From NCBI GenBank assembly GCA_022794295.1, contig JAAWEO010000039.1:1-12339 (forward strand): a stretch of DNA of 12,339 nucleotides, written 5' to 3'. Below, piece by piece: positions 1 through 7,060 of the stretch. Each line of letters begins with the position of its first letter. The first letter of the stretch is position 1. A program made the translations under genes and the position numbers. The notes below the pieces were generated by a model. The model worked only from the letters and a program-made list of their open reading frames with translations, searched no databases and was not told where the DNA came from. Origin of the DNA: Angelakisella sp. Its GTDB lineage: Bacteria; Bacillota; Clostridia; Oscillospirales; Ruminococcaceae.

Positions 1-81
1 CGGGGAAAGCCCACCAACAGCGAATTCATTGCCATGATCGCCGATAAGATCCGCCTGAATAAGAAAAACCAGGCCCGCTGA
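1..81 (+). CDS. spo0A: Spo0A, C-terminal end (partial)
   Basis: An open frame enters from the left edge and gives 26 residues before TGA at 79-81. It contains [17 protein letters not shown], which closely matches the C-terminus of the sporulation master regulator Spo0A (B. subtilis ends with [22 protein letters not shown], from memory). Spo0A is a phosphorelay response regulator whose C-terminal effector domain binds 0A boxes. Only the last helix of that domain is present here, so the receiver domain, recognition helix and promoter cannot be judged. A strong terminator follows 26 bases after the stop, so the gene ends its transcription unit. The call rests on this short but distinctive tail. 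Confidence 0.87.
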   Translation, partial: [26 protein letters not shown]

Positions 82-107
82 TCCGTAAACCAAACATGAT
101 CCTTTTG

Positions 108-143
108 AAAAAACCCGGGAAAGAAGCTTTTCCCGGGTTTTTT
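108..143 (+). terminator. Intrinsic terminator after spo0A
   Basis: A perfect 15-bp inverted repeat pairs 108-122 (A6 CCCGGG A3) with 129-143 (T3 CCCGGG T6), leaving a 6-base loop. The CCCGGG core followed by six T residues is a textbook rho-independent terminator. The matching A-run would also give it activity on the other strand. Confidence 0.93.
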
Positions 144-186
144 GGCATCCAAAGCCGGGGCAGGAAAAGCCGCCATATTTTCCGTC

Positions 187-215
187 TTGAATCAAAAAAA
201 GCATCGTGTTATAAT
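187..215 (+). promoter_or_regulatory. Sigma-A promoter of the ATPase/2-oxoacid oxidoreductase operon
   Basis: The -35 TTGAAT (187-192, 4 of 6 to consensus) and a perfect -10 TATAAT (210-215) are separated by 17 bases. TGT at 207-209 gives an extended -10. Transcription would begin near 222, about 65 bases before the first start codon. It lies just after the spo0A terminator and before a five-gene operon. Confidence 0.85.
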
Positions 216-229
216 ATAGCGAAGTAAAT

Positions 230-245
230 CCCGAAAGCTTTCGGG
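230..245 (+). promoter_or_regulatory. Perfect 16-nt palindrome in the operon leader
   Basis: CCCGAAAGCTTTCGGG is a perfect palindrome about 8 bases downstream of the predicted transcription start. It may be an operator for a dimeric repressor, or in RNA a 6-bp hairpin with an AGCT loop at the 5' end of the message. It is not followed by a T-run, so it is not a terminator. It does not match the Rex, CodY or CcpA consensus sites that I can recall. Confidence 0.45.
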
Positions 246-287
246 GAGATTTGTCAGAGAATATCCCCGGAAAGGAGCGCGCTGCCT

Positions 288-959
288 ATGGTGAAATGTC
301 TGTCCCCCCGGACGGTCCTCTGCGGGCATTACGGGTCGGGAAAAACCAACCTGACTGTAAATCTGGCCCTTCAGGCTGTCCGGGCCGGGGAACCCGTGAC
401 GGTGATCGATATGGATATTGTGAATCCTTATTTCCGTACCGCGGATTTCCGGGGGCTTTTTCAGGAGGCAGGGGTGCGGCTCATTGCCCCGGTATACGCA
501 AATACCAATTTGGATCTGCCGGTCCTTCCCCCCAGTGTGGGAACAGCCATCCGGGACAAAAGGGGAAGGGTGTTCCTGGATCTGGGGGGAGACGAGGACG
601 GGGCGGTGGCTCTGGGAGGTTTTTCTGCTGCTTTGGAGGAGCAGGGCTATTCTATGGTCTATGTGGTGAACAGCCGCCGGGAGCTGGAGCCCGATCCCGG
701 GGAGGAGGCGGCGCTGCTGGCCCGTATCCAGGCTGCGTCCCGGCTTCGGGTGTCCTGGCTGGTGAACAACACCAACCTGGGGCCGGAGACCACCGGGGAG
801 GTGATCCGGCAGTCGGCCCCTTATTTGGCAGAGGTGTCCCGGCTCACCGGGGTCCCTGTTTTGGGAACCGTTATTGATGAGCGGCTTTTGCCCTCTATTA
901 CAGGGGAAAGGCTGCTGCCGGTCCAGATCTATGTAAAACCGCCCTGGGACCTGGAATAA
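288..959 (+). CDS. MinD/CooC-like P-loop ATPase, first gene of the 2-oxoacid oxidoreductase operon
   Basis: The product is 223 residues, soluble, with the fold signature of the SIMIBI class (ParA/MinD/CobQ-like ATPases). The P-loop is GHYGSGKTN (residues 13-21), the switch-I-like segment is DMDIVNPYFRT (41-51), the Walker B segment is VFLDLGGDEDG (95-105), and the base-contact-like VNNTNL is at 159-164. The signature lysine of the deviant Walker A motif (KGGxGKT) is replaced by His14, and there is no CxxC as in the ApbC/Nbp35 scaffolds. ATG 288 follows AAAGGAG (271-277) by 10 bases; GTG at 291 is an alternative. It is the promoter-proximal gene, 26 bases ahead of the ferredoxin subunit, which suggests a role in assembling or activating the enzyme, as CooC does for CO dehydrogenase. 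That role is inference. The family call is solid and the precise function is unknown. Confidence 0.8.
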   Translation: MVKCLSPRTVLCGHYGSGKTNLTVNLALQAVRAGEPVTVIDMDIVNPYFRTADFRGLFQEAGVRLIAPVYANTNLDLPVLPPSVGTAIRDKRGRVFLDLGGDEDGAVALGGFSAALEEQGYSMVYVVNSRRELEPDPGEEAALLARIQAASRLRVSWLVNNTNLGPETTGEVIRQSAPYLAEVSRLTGVPVLGTVIDERLLPSITGERLLPVQIYVKPPWDLE

Positions 960-985
960 ACTGGGAGAAAAGAGGTAAAGGAGAA

Positions 986-1192
986 ATGGCAAAAGCAATC
1001 ATTGACGAGAAAGTCTGCAAGGGCTGCGGCCTTTGCGTGGCTGTCTGCCCGAAAAAGATCCTTCGTCTGGCTGCCCACCGGATGAATGACAAGGGCTACA
1101 ACCCTGCGGAGGTCACCGATGAAGCCGCCTGTATCGGCTGCGCCATGTGCGGCATTATGTGTCCCGACAGCGCCATTACAGTAGAAAAGTAG
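986..1192 (+). CDS. korD: 2-oxoacid:ferredoxin oxidoreductase delta subunit (2x[4Fe-4S] ferredoxin)
   Basis: This 68-residue protein is almost entirely two 4Fe-4S binding motifs: CKGCGLCVAVCP (Cys 11, 14, 17, 21) and CIGCAMCGIMCP (Cys 49, 52, 55, 59). As the delta subunit of four-subunit KOR/VOR enzymes it passes electrons from the thiamine-diphosphate active site to a soluble ferredoxin. The motif order and small size match stand-alone delta subunits. GAGGT at 972-976 is 9 bases from the ATG, and a second purine run (AAAGGAG, 977-983) lies only 2 bases away; the upstream one is better placed. The alpha subunit starts 15 bases after its stop. The symbol assumes 2-oxoglutarate as substrate, but a branched-chain 2-oxoacid (vor) is equally possible. 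Confidence 0.9.
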   Translation: MAKAIIDEKVCKGCGLCVAVCPKKILRLAAHRMNDKGYNPAEVTDEAACIGCAMCGIMCPDSAITVEK

Positions 1193-1207
1193 AAAGGTGG
1201 GAAAACC

Positions 1208-2269
1208 ATGTCAGAACGTGTTTTGATGAAGGGAAACGAAGCGATGGCAGAAGCGGCGATCCGTGCCGGCTGCCGCCATTTCTTCGGCTATCCCATCACC
1301 CCCCAGACCGAGGTCGCGGCCTATATGTCCAAAAAGATGCCCAAAATCGGGGGGACCTACCTCCAGGCGGAGTCGGAGATCGCAGCCATTAATATGGTGC
1401 TGGGGGCGGCCTCTGCCGGGGTGCGGGCCATGACCTCCTCCTCCTCCCCCGGCATTTCCCTAAAGACCGAGGGGATCTCCTACATAGCGGGAAGCGATCT
1501 GCCCTGCCTGATCGTCAATGTGGAGCGGGGCGGCCCCGGCCTTGGGGGAATTCAGCCGGCCCAGTCGGATTACTGGCAGGCCACCCGGGCTCTGGGCCAC
1601 GGGGATTTTCACGTGCTGGTCTTTGCGCCAAGCACGGTCCAGGAGGTGGTGGACCTGGTATTCCTGGCCTATGACCTGGCTGAGAAGTACCGGATGCCCT
1701 CCCTTCTCCTTTCTGATGGTCTTCTGGGCCAGATGATGGAGCCGGTCTCCTTCCCCGAGCCGGTGGAAAGGGCTGCGGAAAAGCCCTGGGCTGCCAATGG
1801 ACACCAAAACAAGCGGCCCCACAACATTATCAACTCCCTGTACCTGGCCCCCGACGAGCTGGAGCGCACGGTAGTGGAGCGGTTCCGGCGGTATGCCGAG
1901 ATCGAAAGGACGGAACAGCGGTGCCAGGAGTACCTTTGTGACGACGCGGATTACGTGATCGTTGCCTTTGGGGCTACCTCCCGGGTGAGCCAGTCGGCGG
2001 TGGATACCCTCCGGGCCCAGGGGGTCAAGGCGGGGCTGCTGCGCCCCATTACCCTTTGGCCCTTCCCCGGGGATGCCATCCGCTCCCACATCCCCCACAC
2101 CAAGGCCTTTCTCAGCGTAGAAATGAGCATGGGCCAAATGGTGGACGACGTCCGCCTGGCGGTGGAGGGAAAGGTCCCGGTGGACTTCTTCGGCCGCACC
2201 GGCGGTGTCATCCCCCGTCCCGCCGAGGTGGTGGAAAAGGTTTTGACTATGGCTGGAGGTGACAAATAA
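1208..2269 (+). CDS. korA: 2-oxoacid:ferredoxin oxidoreductase alpha subunit (KorA/VorB type)
   Basis: This 353-residue subunit carries the pyrimidine-binding half of the thiamine diphosphate site. GYPITPQTE is at 27-35 and the conserved AESEIAAIN stretch at 54-62 holds the glutamate expected to activate the cofactor. A serine-rich TSSSSPGISLKTEG substrate-side loop follows. A transketolase-C-like domain begins near residue 250 (YVIVAFGATSRV) and ends in an LRPITLWPFP segment. The length fits the family. The enzyme reversibly decarboxylates a 2-oxoacid with CoA to acyl-CoA and CO2, reducing ferredoxin. AAAGGTGG at 1193-1200 precedes ATG by 7 bases. The stop TAA shares its last A with the beta-subunit ATG. 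The branch is close to proteins usually labelled VorB; the real substrate cannot be read from sequence. Confidence 0.9.
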   Translation: MSERVLMKGNEAMAEAAIRAGCRHFFGYPITPQTEVAAYMSKKMPKIGGTYLQAESEIAAINMVLGAASAGVRAMTSSSSPGISLKTEGISYIAGSDLPCLIVNVERGGPGLGGIQPAQSDYWQATRALGHGDFHVLVFAPSTVQEVVDLVFLAYDLAEKYRMPSLLLSDGLLGQMMEPVSFPEPVERAAEKPWAANGHQNKRPHNIINSLYLAPDELERTVVERFRRYAEIERTEQRCQEYLCDDADYVIVAFGATSRVSQSAVDTLRAQGVKAGLLRPITLWPFPGDAIRSHIPHTKAFLSVEMSMGQMVDDVRLAVEGKVPVDFFGRTGGVIPRPAEVVEKVLTMAGGDK

Positions 2270-3027
2270 TGGCAGTGGTATACGAAAAATCCAAGCTTCT
2301 CACCGACACCCCGCTGCACTACTGCCCGGGCTGCACCCACGGCATCATCCATAAGCTGGTGGCAGAAAGCCTGGAGGAGCTGGAGGCTGGCGGCAAAGCC
2401 GTGGGCGTTGCCCCGGTGGGCTGTTCGGTGCTGGCCTATAACTATTTTTCCTGTGATATGGTAGAGGCTCCCCACGGACGGGCACCTGCCATCGCCACCG
2501 GTCTGAAGCGCGCCCTCCCCGACGGGGTGATCTTTACCTACCAGGGGGACGGGGATCTGGCGGCCATCGGCACTGCCGAGACGGTTCACGCGGCCACACG
2601 GGGAGAAAACATTACCGTGATCTTTGTAAACAACGCCATCTACGGCATGACCGGCGGCCAGATGGCCCCCACCACCCTGCCGGGACAGGTGACCCAGACC
2701 ACCCCCTATGGACGGGATGTGACCAAGGCCGGCTTCCCGGTGCGGGTCTGCGAAATGCTCTCCACCCTTTCCGGGGTGGCCTATGCCGAGCGGGTTTCGG
2801 TGGACACGGTCCCCAATATCCGGAAGGCGAAGGCGGCCATCAAAAAGGCCTTTGAGACCCAGATGGCCGGGAAGGGCTTTTCCATTGTGGAGGTCCTCTC
2901 CACCTGTCCCACCAACTGGGGCCTGACCCCCGTCGAGGCCCTCCAGTGGCTCCGGGACAATATGATCCCCTACTATCCGCTGGGGGTTTATCAGGACCGC
3001 ACCGCCAACAAGAAGGGGGTATTCTGA
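2269..3027 (+). CDS. korB: 2-oxoacid:ferredoxin oxidoreductase beta subunit (TPP- and Fe-S-binding)
   Basis: This 252-residue subunit has the thiamine diphosphate/Mg motif GDGD at 93-96 with the downstream NN at 121-122, the classic GDG...NN spacing. CPGC at 19-22, Cys52 (PVGCS) and Cys213 (STCPTNW) are the likely ligands of the proximal 4Fe-4S cluster, by comparison with PFOR/OGOR beta subunits. The ATG overlaps the alpha-subunit stop by one base (TAATG) and is preceded by GGAGGTGA (2255-2262) with a 6-base spacer, so translation is probably coupled. The stop likewise overlaps the gamma start. It forms the alpha-beta catalytic core with the previous gene. Confidence 0.92.
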   Translation: MAVVYEKSKLLTDTPLHYCPGCTHGIIHKLVAESLEELEAGGKAVGVAPVGCSVLAYNYFSCDMVEAPHGRAPAIATGLKRALPDGVIFTYQGDGDLAAIGTAETVHAATRGENITVIFVNNAIYGMTGGQMAPTTLPGQVTQTTPYGRDVTKAGFPVRVCEMLSTLSGVAYAERVSVDTVPNIRKAKAAIKKAFETQMAGKGFSIVEVLSTCPTNWGLTPVEALQWLRDNMIPYYPLGVYQDRTANKKGVF

Positions 3028-3557
3028 TGAAGGACTGGAATTTTGTCTTTGCCGGCTTTGGCGGACAGGGCATCCTTTTTGCCGGGAAGGTGGTTGCCTA
3101 CGCCGGAATGATGGAGGGGCGGGAGGTCTCCTGGCTCCCCAGCTACGGACCGGAGATGCGGGGCGGCACCGCCAACTGCAGCGTCTGTCTTGCTTCCCGG
3201 CCCATTGGTTCTCCTCTGGTGCTGGAGCCCGACGCTCTGGTGGTGATGAACAACCCCTCCTATGATAAATTTATCGATTCGGTTGCCCCGGGCGGGGCAG
3301 TGATCATTGACAGTGCCCTGGTGGACCGCAAGGTCCGGCGCACCGATATTACCGCGATCTATGTGCCGGCCACAAAGCTGGCCCAGGAGAATGGCATTGG
3401 GAAGCTGGCAAACCTGATCATGCTGGGAGCCCTGTGGAAGGCCACCGGGTTTACCTCGATGGACTCCCTACGGGCCGCCATCGAAAAGGTGGTGCCCCCG
3501 TCCAAAAAGGAACTGGTGGAGCTGAACCTGAAGGCGATCCAGCTGGGGATCCAGTGA
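3027..3557 (+). CDS. korC: 2-oxoacid:ferredoxin oxidoreductase gamma subunit
   Basis: The product is 176 residues, starting MKDWNFVFAGFGGQG. The glycine-rich GFGGQGILFAGK (10-21) and SYGPEMRGGTANC segment are hallmarks of the POR/KOR gamma domain, thought to help bind CoA. A longer frame open from 2946 would add 27 residues overlapping the beta gene. The ATG at 3027 is preferred because it matches the usual N-terminus, shares one base with the beta stop (TGATG) and follows a GGGGG run (3015-3019) by 7 bases. It is the last gene of the operon, with the terminator beginning 22 bases downstream. Confidence 0.9.
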   Translation: MKDWNFVFAGFGGQGILFAGKVVAYAGMMEGREVSWLPSYGPEMRGGTANCSVCLASRPIGSPLVLEPDALVVMNNPSYDKFIDSVAPGGAVIIDSALVDRKVRRTDITAIYVPATKLAQENGIGKLANLIMLGALWKATGFTSMDSLRAAIEKVVPPSKKELVELNLKAIQLGIQ

Positions 3558-3579
3558 TCAACTGTAAACAGAGGGCTTT

Positions 3580-3611
3580 AAAACCGGAGGAAGGACATTC
3601 CTCCGGTTTTT
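3580..3611 (+). terminator. Intrinsic terminator of the oxidoreductase operon
   Basis: A 13-bp perfect stem pairs 3580-3592 (AAAACCGGAGGAA) with 3598-3610, with a 5-base loop (GGACA) and a T5 tract at 3607-3611. It separates the oxidoreductase operon from addBA. Confidence 0.93.
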
Positions 3612-3630
3612 GTGCTCTGTTGAAATACAC

Positions 3631-3659
3631 TTCCTTTATTTTGCACCTTGTGGTACAAT
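3631..3659 (+). promoter_or_regulatory. Extended -10 promoter for addBA
   Basis: TGG followed by TACAAT (-10 at 3654-3659, 5 of 6 to consensus) forms an extended -10 element. The base 17 upstream opens a poor -35 (TTCCTT, 3631-3636). TTGCAC at 3641 is too close to serve as the -35. Transcription would start near 3666, about 50 bases before the addB start. A weak promoter fits a low-level housekeeping repair operon. Confidence 0.6.
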
Positions 3660-3700
3660 GAAATTTGTCGAAATATAGGGGAAGACCAAAAACAGATGAA

Positions 3701-3710
3701 AAAAGGAGGG
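3701..3710 (+). promoter_or_regulatory. Ribosome binding site fixing the addB TTG start
   Basis: AAAAGGAGGG ends 8 bases before TTG at 3719, the ideal distance. The nearest in-frame ATG (3731) would be 20 bases away, and the upstream in-frame TTG at 3665 has no ribosome binding site and lies at the predicted transcription start. Confidence 0.8.
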
Positions 3711-3718
3711 CGGATGCT

Positions 3719-6700
3719 TTGCTCCGTCTGATGTTAGGCCTTACCGGCACCGGAAAAACCACCCAGATCTTTTCCCGGGCAATGGACAGCGCCAAAAAAC
3801 ACCAAAGGACCATTTTGCTGGTGCCGGAACAGTTTTCTTTTCAGGCGGAAAGGACGGTCTATACCTCCCTGACCGGCGAGGATGCCCTGTCCGTCGCTGT
3901 GCTGAGCTTTTCCCGCCTTTCGGAAAATATCTTCCGGGCCTGGGGGGGCCTTGCCAGAAAGCGCCTTACCGATACCGCAAAGCTGGTGCTGATGAAGCTG
4001 GCGGTGACCGAAATGAAGGATACCCTGACCGTCTATAAGCGGCAGTGGGGAAGGACCTCTTTTTTAAGCACCATGCTCCAAACGGTGGAGGAGCTCAAGC
4101 AGAGCGGGACCTACCCGGAGGCCCTTTCTGCTATTGCGGAGGACCAGCGGCGGAAGGACCCCCAGCTTGCCGCGAAGCTGCGGGATATCAGCGGCATCTA
4201 CGGGGCCTACCAGGCCATGATCGACCGCAGCTACAGCGATCCCCTGGACGACATCGCCCGGGCGGCAAAGCTGGCGGCAGAGCACCGGTATTTCGAGGAT
4301 GCCTCGGTCTTTATTGATGGCTTCAGCTTTTTCAGCCCTCCGGAGCGGGAGATGCTCTTTGCCATGCTGGAGCAGGGGCGGGAGGTGTGCATCTCCCTAA
4401 CGGCGGACAGTCTTTCTGCCGGAGAGGGAGTGGACATTTTTACCGACCAAAAGAGCACCGCTCAAAAGCTGATCACCTATGCCCGGGAGCATTTTGTCCC
4501 GGTGGCTGCCCCGGTCCGCCTTACGGAAAACCGCCGGACCGCGCTGCCCTCCCTTTTGGCGGTGGAGGAGCTGGCCCGGGGGCAAAGGCCGGAAGCTGCA
4601 GATGGGACAGGCCTGTGTCTTTTTACCGCCGGGGACCGCTATGACGAGGTGCGCTTTGCCGCGGCGGAAATGGCCCGCTTGGTGCGGGAGGAGGGCTGGC
4701 GTTACCGGGACCTGGCCCTGATCTGCCGGGATCTGGAGGATTACCAGACCGCCATCCGCAGTATTTTTTCCGCCTACGGGCTGCCGGTTTTTATGGATAG
4801 GAAGGAGGGGGTCCTTTCCCGCCCTGTGATCTCCCTGGCCTGTGCCGCCCTGGCGGCGGTGCAGGGGAGCTACCAGACCGAAGCGATTTTGAAGATCGGC
4901 CGCTCCCCGGCGCTTGCCCTGCCGGTAGAGCAGTCCGCCGCCCTGGAAAATTACGTCTATATCTGGTCGGTCAAGGGGGAGGACTGGCTCCGGCCCTTTC
5001 GGAACAACCCCAAGGGCCTCCGGGAGGAACCCCCGGAGGCCTATGCCCAGCCACTGGCCCAGCTGGAGGAGACCCGCCAGCTTGTAATGACCCCGCTTAT
5101 CAGGCTGCGGAATACCCTGGCAAAAGGGGACGGGGAAAGCTTTTCCACCGGGCTCTACCAATTTTTCCAGGAGGTAGGGGCCCTGGAGAACCTGCGGGAG
5201 CATTTTCGCCGGGATCAGGAGAATGGTCTGGAACGGGGACGGGAAAATGACCGCCTGTGGAACTACCTGGTGGATGTGCTGGATCTCTTTGCCGATCATC
5301 TTACCAACACAAGATACACCGTGCGGGAATTCGCTGAGCTGTTTACCCTGGCTATAAGCTGTGCCGAGCTGGGGACCATCCCGGTCACCAATGACCAGAT
5401 CCTGGCCGGCTCTGCCAACATGGTCCGCCCCGGTTCCCCCAGGGGTGTTTTTGTGCTGGGGGTCAACGAGGGGGTGTTTCCGGCAAAGGGGAAGCCCTAC
5501 GGGGTTTTTACCGACCGGGAGCGGGAAAATCTGATCCGCCAGGGGGTGGAGATCACCAGCCCCCAGCTGGAGCGGGTATTGCTGGAGCGGTTTTACCTTT
5601 ATTCCGCCCTTTGTGCCCCCAGAGAAAGGCTTTATGTTTCCTGCGCCCGGGCCGACCTTACCGGAATGACCATGGAGCCGAGCCTTGTTTTTTCCCAGCT
5701 GGCAGAATGCTTTGAAGCCTTTGGGGTCCTTCACCGTGTGGAGGACCTTCCGGCGGAGTTTTTTGTGGCAGGTCCTGCCACAGCCCGGTCTGCCTACGCC
5801 GCCCTGGCTGCGGAGGAGGGGCCGGAGAGCACGGGTACGGCTACAGTAGAGGCCCTTCTTTTCCGTATGGGGGAGGGGGAGTTTTTGCGGGCCATGAAAG
5901 AGCTGGCGGAAAATCTGCCCATGGGGGACATCACCCCCGGCACCGCAAAAAGCCTTTTGGGGGAGCGCATCGCCCTATCCCCCACAAAGATCGAGACCTA
6001 TTTTCAGTGTCCCTTTGCCTTTTTCAGCAGCTATCTCCTCCGCCTCTCCCCCCGGAAGCGGGCGGAATATTCCCCCCTGGAATCGGGGACCGCAGTTCAC
6101 TATGTTTTGGAAATGCTGCTGCGGGAGGTGGGGAGCCGGGGGCTGGCTGGTCTTTCGGACGAGGAGCTCCGGGAGCGGATTGCTGCCCTTCTCCGGGAAC
6201 ACCTGGGGAAGGTGGCCGGGGGGATGGACCAGCTTTCTGCCCGGCTGAAATACCAGTTCGAGCGGCTGGTTTCGGTGCTCTTTCTTTTGGTGCGCCACCT
6301 GGGGGAGGACTTTAGCCAAAGCCGTTTTCAGACCAGGGATGTAGAGGTCCCGGTTGGGGAGCACGAGGTGGTGCACCCCCTGCAGATCACCGCCTCCGAT
6401 GGCTCCCCGGTGGTGCTCAGCGGCAAAATTGACCGGGTGGATACCTTTGAGGACCAGGGGGGGAGCTATGCCCGGGTGGTAGACTACAAGACCGGCAACA
6501 AGGAGTTTCGCCTGGAGGAGGTCTTTTACGGGCTGAATATGCAGATGCTGATCTACCTCTTTGCCCTTTGTGATGATCCGAAAAAGCCCTTCGGCGAGGT
6601 GGAGCCCGCCGGGATCCTGTATATGCCGGGGAATGTTTCCGCCGTGAAGCTTTCCCCGGAGGCCGGACCGGAGCAGGTCCGGGAGAAGGTGGCAAAGAGC

Positions 6701-7060
6701 CTGCGAATGAGCGGTGTTGTGCTGGACGACGACAGCGTTCTGCGGGCGATGGAGCAGGACCTGGAGGGGCGGTTCATCCCGGTGAAGCAAAAGAAGGACA
6801 GCAGCCTTTTTTCCGACTCCAAGGTGAAAAGCGGGGAGGAATTTCTGAAGCTGCGGGAGGTCGTGTACCGGAACATCCGGGAGATGGCGGAAAACCTTAC
6901 CAAGGGACACGTTGCCCCCTGTCCCGTTCGGGGAGGCAAGGTGAAAAATCCCTGCTCCTACTGCGAGTTTGGACAGCTTTGCAACAATGCCGGCGGGGCG
7001 GTGTTCCGGGAGCTTTTCGAGGGGATGCCGGACGGGGAAGGAGAGGATGACAGTGATTGA
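3719..7060 (+). CDS. addB: ATP-dependent helicase/nuclease subunit AddB
   Basis: The product is 1113 residues from a TTG start; B. subtilis AddB is about 1166. The N-terminus MLRLMLGLTGTGKTT carries the Walker A motif (7-14) of the UvrD-like fold, here largely a scaffold and Chi-recognition module. The C-terminal RecB-type nuclease domain has GKIDRVD and VVDYKTGNK (Asp near 922). Four cysteines match the iron-sulfur staple of AddB: Cys764 (YFQCPF) and Cys1079, Cys1082 and Cys1088 (CSYCEFGQLC). With AddA it unwinds and resects DNA ends until Chi, then loads RecA: the Gram-positive counterpart of RecBCD. The 3' end overlaps addA by 14 bases, so the subunits are translated together. Everything required for activity appears intact. 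Confidence 0.95.
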   Translation: MLRLMLGLTGTGKTTQIFSRAMDSAKKHQRTILLVPEQFSFQAERTVYTSLTGEDALSVAVLSFSRLSENIFRAWGGLARKRLTDTAKLVLMKLAVTEMKDTLTVYKRQWGRTSFLSTMLQTVEELKQSGTYPEALSAIAEDQRRKDPQLAAKLRDISGIYGAYQAMIDRSYSDPLDDIARAAKLAAEHRYFEDASVFIDGFSFFSPPEREMLFAMLEQGREVCISLTADSLSAGEGVDIFTDQKSTAQKLITYAREHFVPVAAPVRLTENRRTALPSLLAVEELARGQRPEAADGTGLCLFTAGDRYDEVRFAAAEMARLVREEGWRYRDLALICRDLEDYQTAIRSIFSAYGLPVFMDRKEGVLSRPVISLACAALAAVQGSYQTEAILKIGRSPALALPVEQSAALENYVYIWSVKGEDWLRPFRNNPKGLREEPPEAYAQPLAQLEETRQLVMTPLIRLRNTLAKGDGESFSTGLYQFFQEVGALENLREHFRRDQENGLERGRENDRLWNYLVDVLDLFADHLTNTRYTVREFAELFTLAISCAELGTIPVTNDQILAGSANMVRPGSPRGVFVLGVNEGVFPAKGKPYGVFTDRERENLIRQGVEITSPQLERVLLERFYLYSALCAPRERLYVSCARADLTGMTMEPSLVFSQLAECFEAFGVLHRVEDLPAEFFVAGPATARSAYAALAAEEGPESTGTATVEALLFRMGEGEFLRAMKELAENLPMGDITPGTAKSLLGERIALSPTKIETYFQCPFAFFSSYLLRLSPRKRAEYSPLESGTAVHYVLEMLLREVGSRGLAGLSDEELRERIAALLREHLGKVAGGMDQLSARLKYQFERLVSVLFLLVRHLGEDFSQSRFQTRDVEVPVGEHEVVHPLQITASDGSPVVLSGKIDRVDTFEDQGGSYARVVDYKTGNKEFRLEEVFYGLNMQMLIYLFALCDDPKKPFGEVEPAGILYMPGNVSAVKLSPEAGPEQVREKVAKSLRMSGVVLDDDSVLRAMEQDLEGRFIPVKQKKDSSLFSDSKVKSGEEFLKLREVVYRNIREMAENLTKGHVAPCPVRGGKVKNPCSYCEFGQLCNNAGGAVFRELFEGMPDGEGEDDSD

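Noticed and set aside
251..877. A 208-residue plus-strand frame overlapping the P-loop ATPase gene.
   Set aside because: Its Gly/Ala/Arg-rich translation has no motifs, whereas the frame from 288 shows a complete P-loop ATPase with a good ribosome binding site.
4397..5734. A 445-residue antisense open frame inside addB (also 5975-7072 and 9318-10460 antisense to addB/addA).
   Set aside because: Long antisense frames are expected in GC-rich genes with strong third-position bias. Their translations are Pro/Gly/His-rich, show no family signature and lie opposite fully conserved AddB/AddA.
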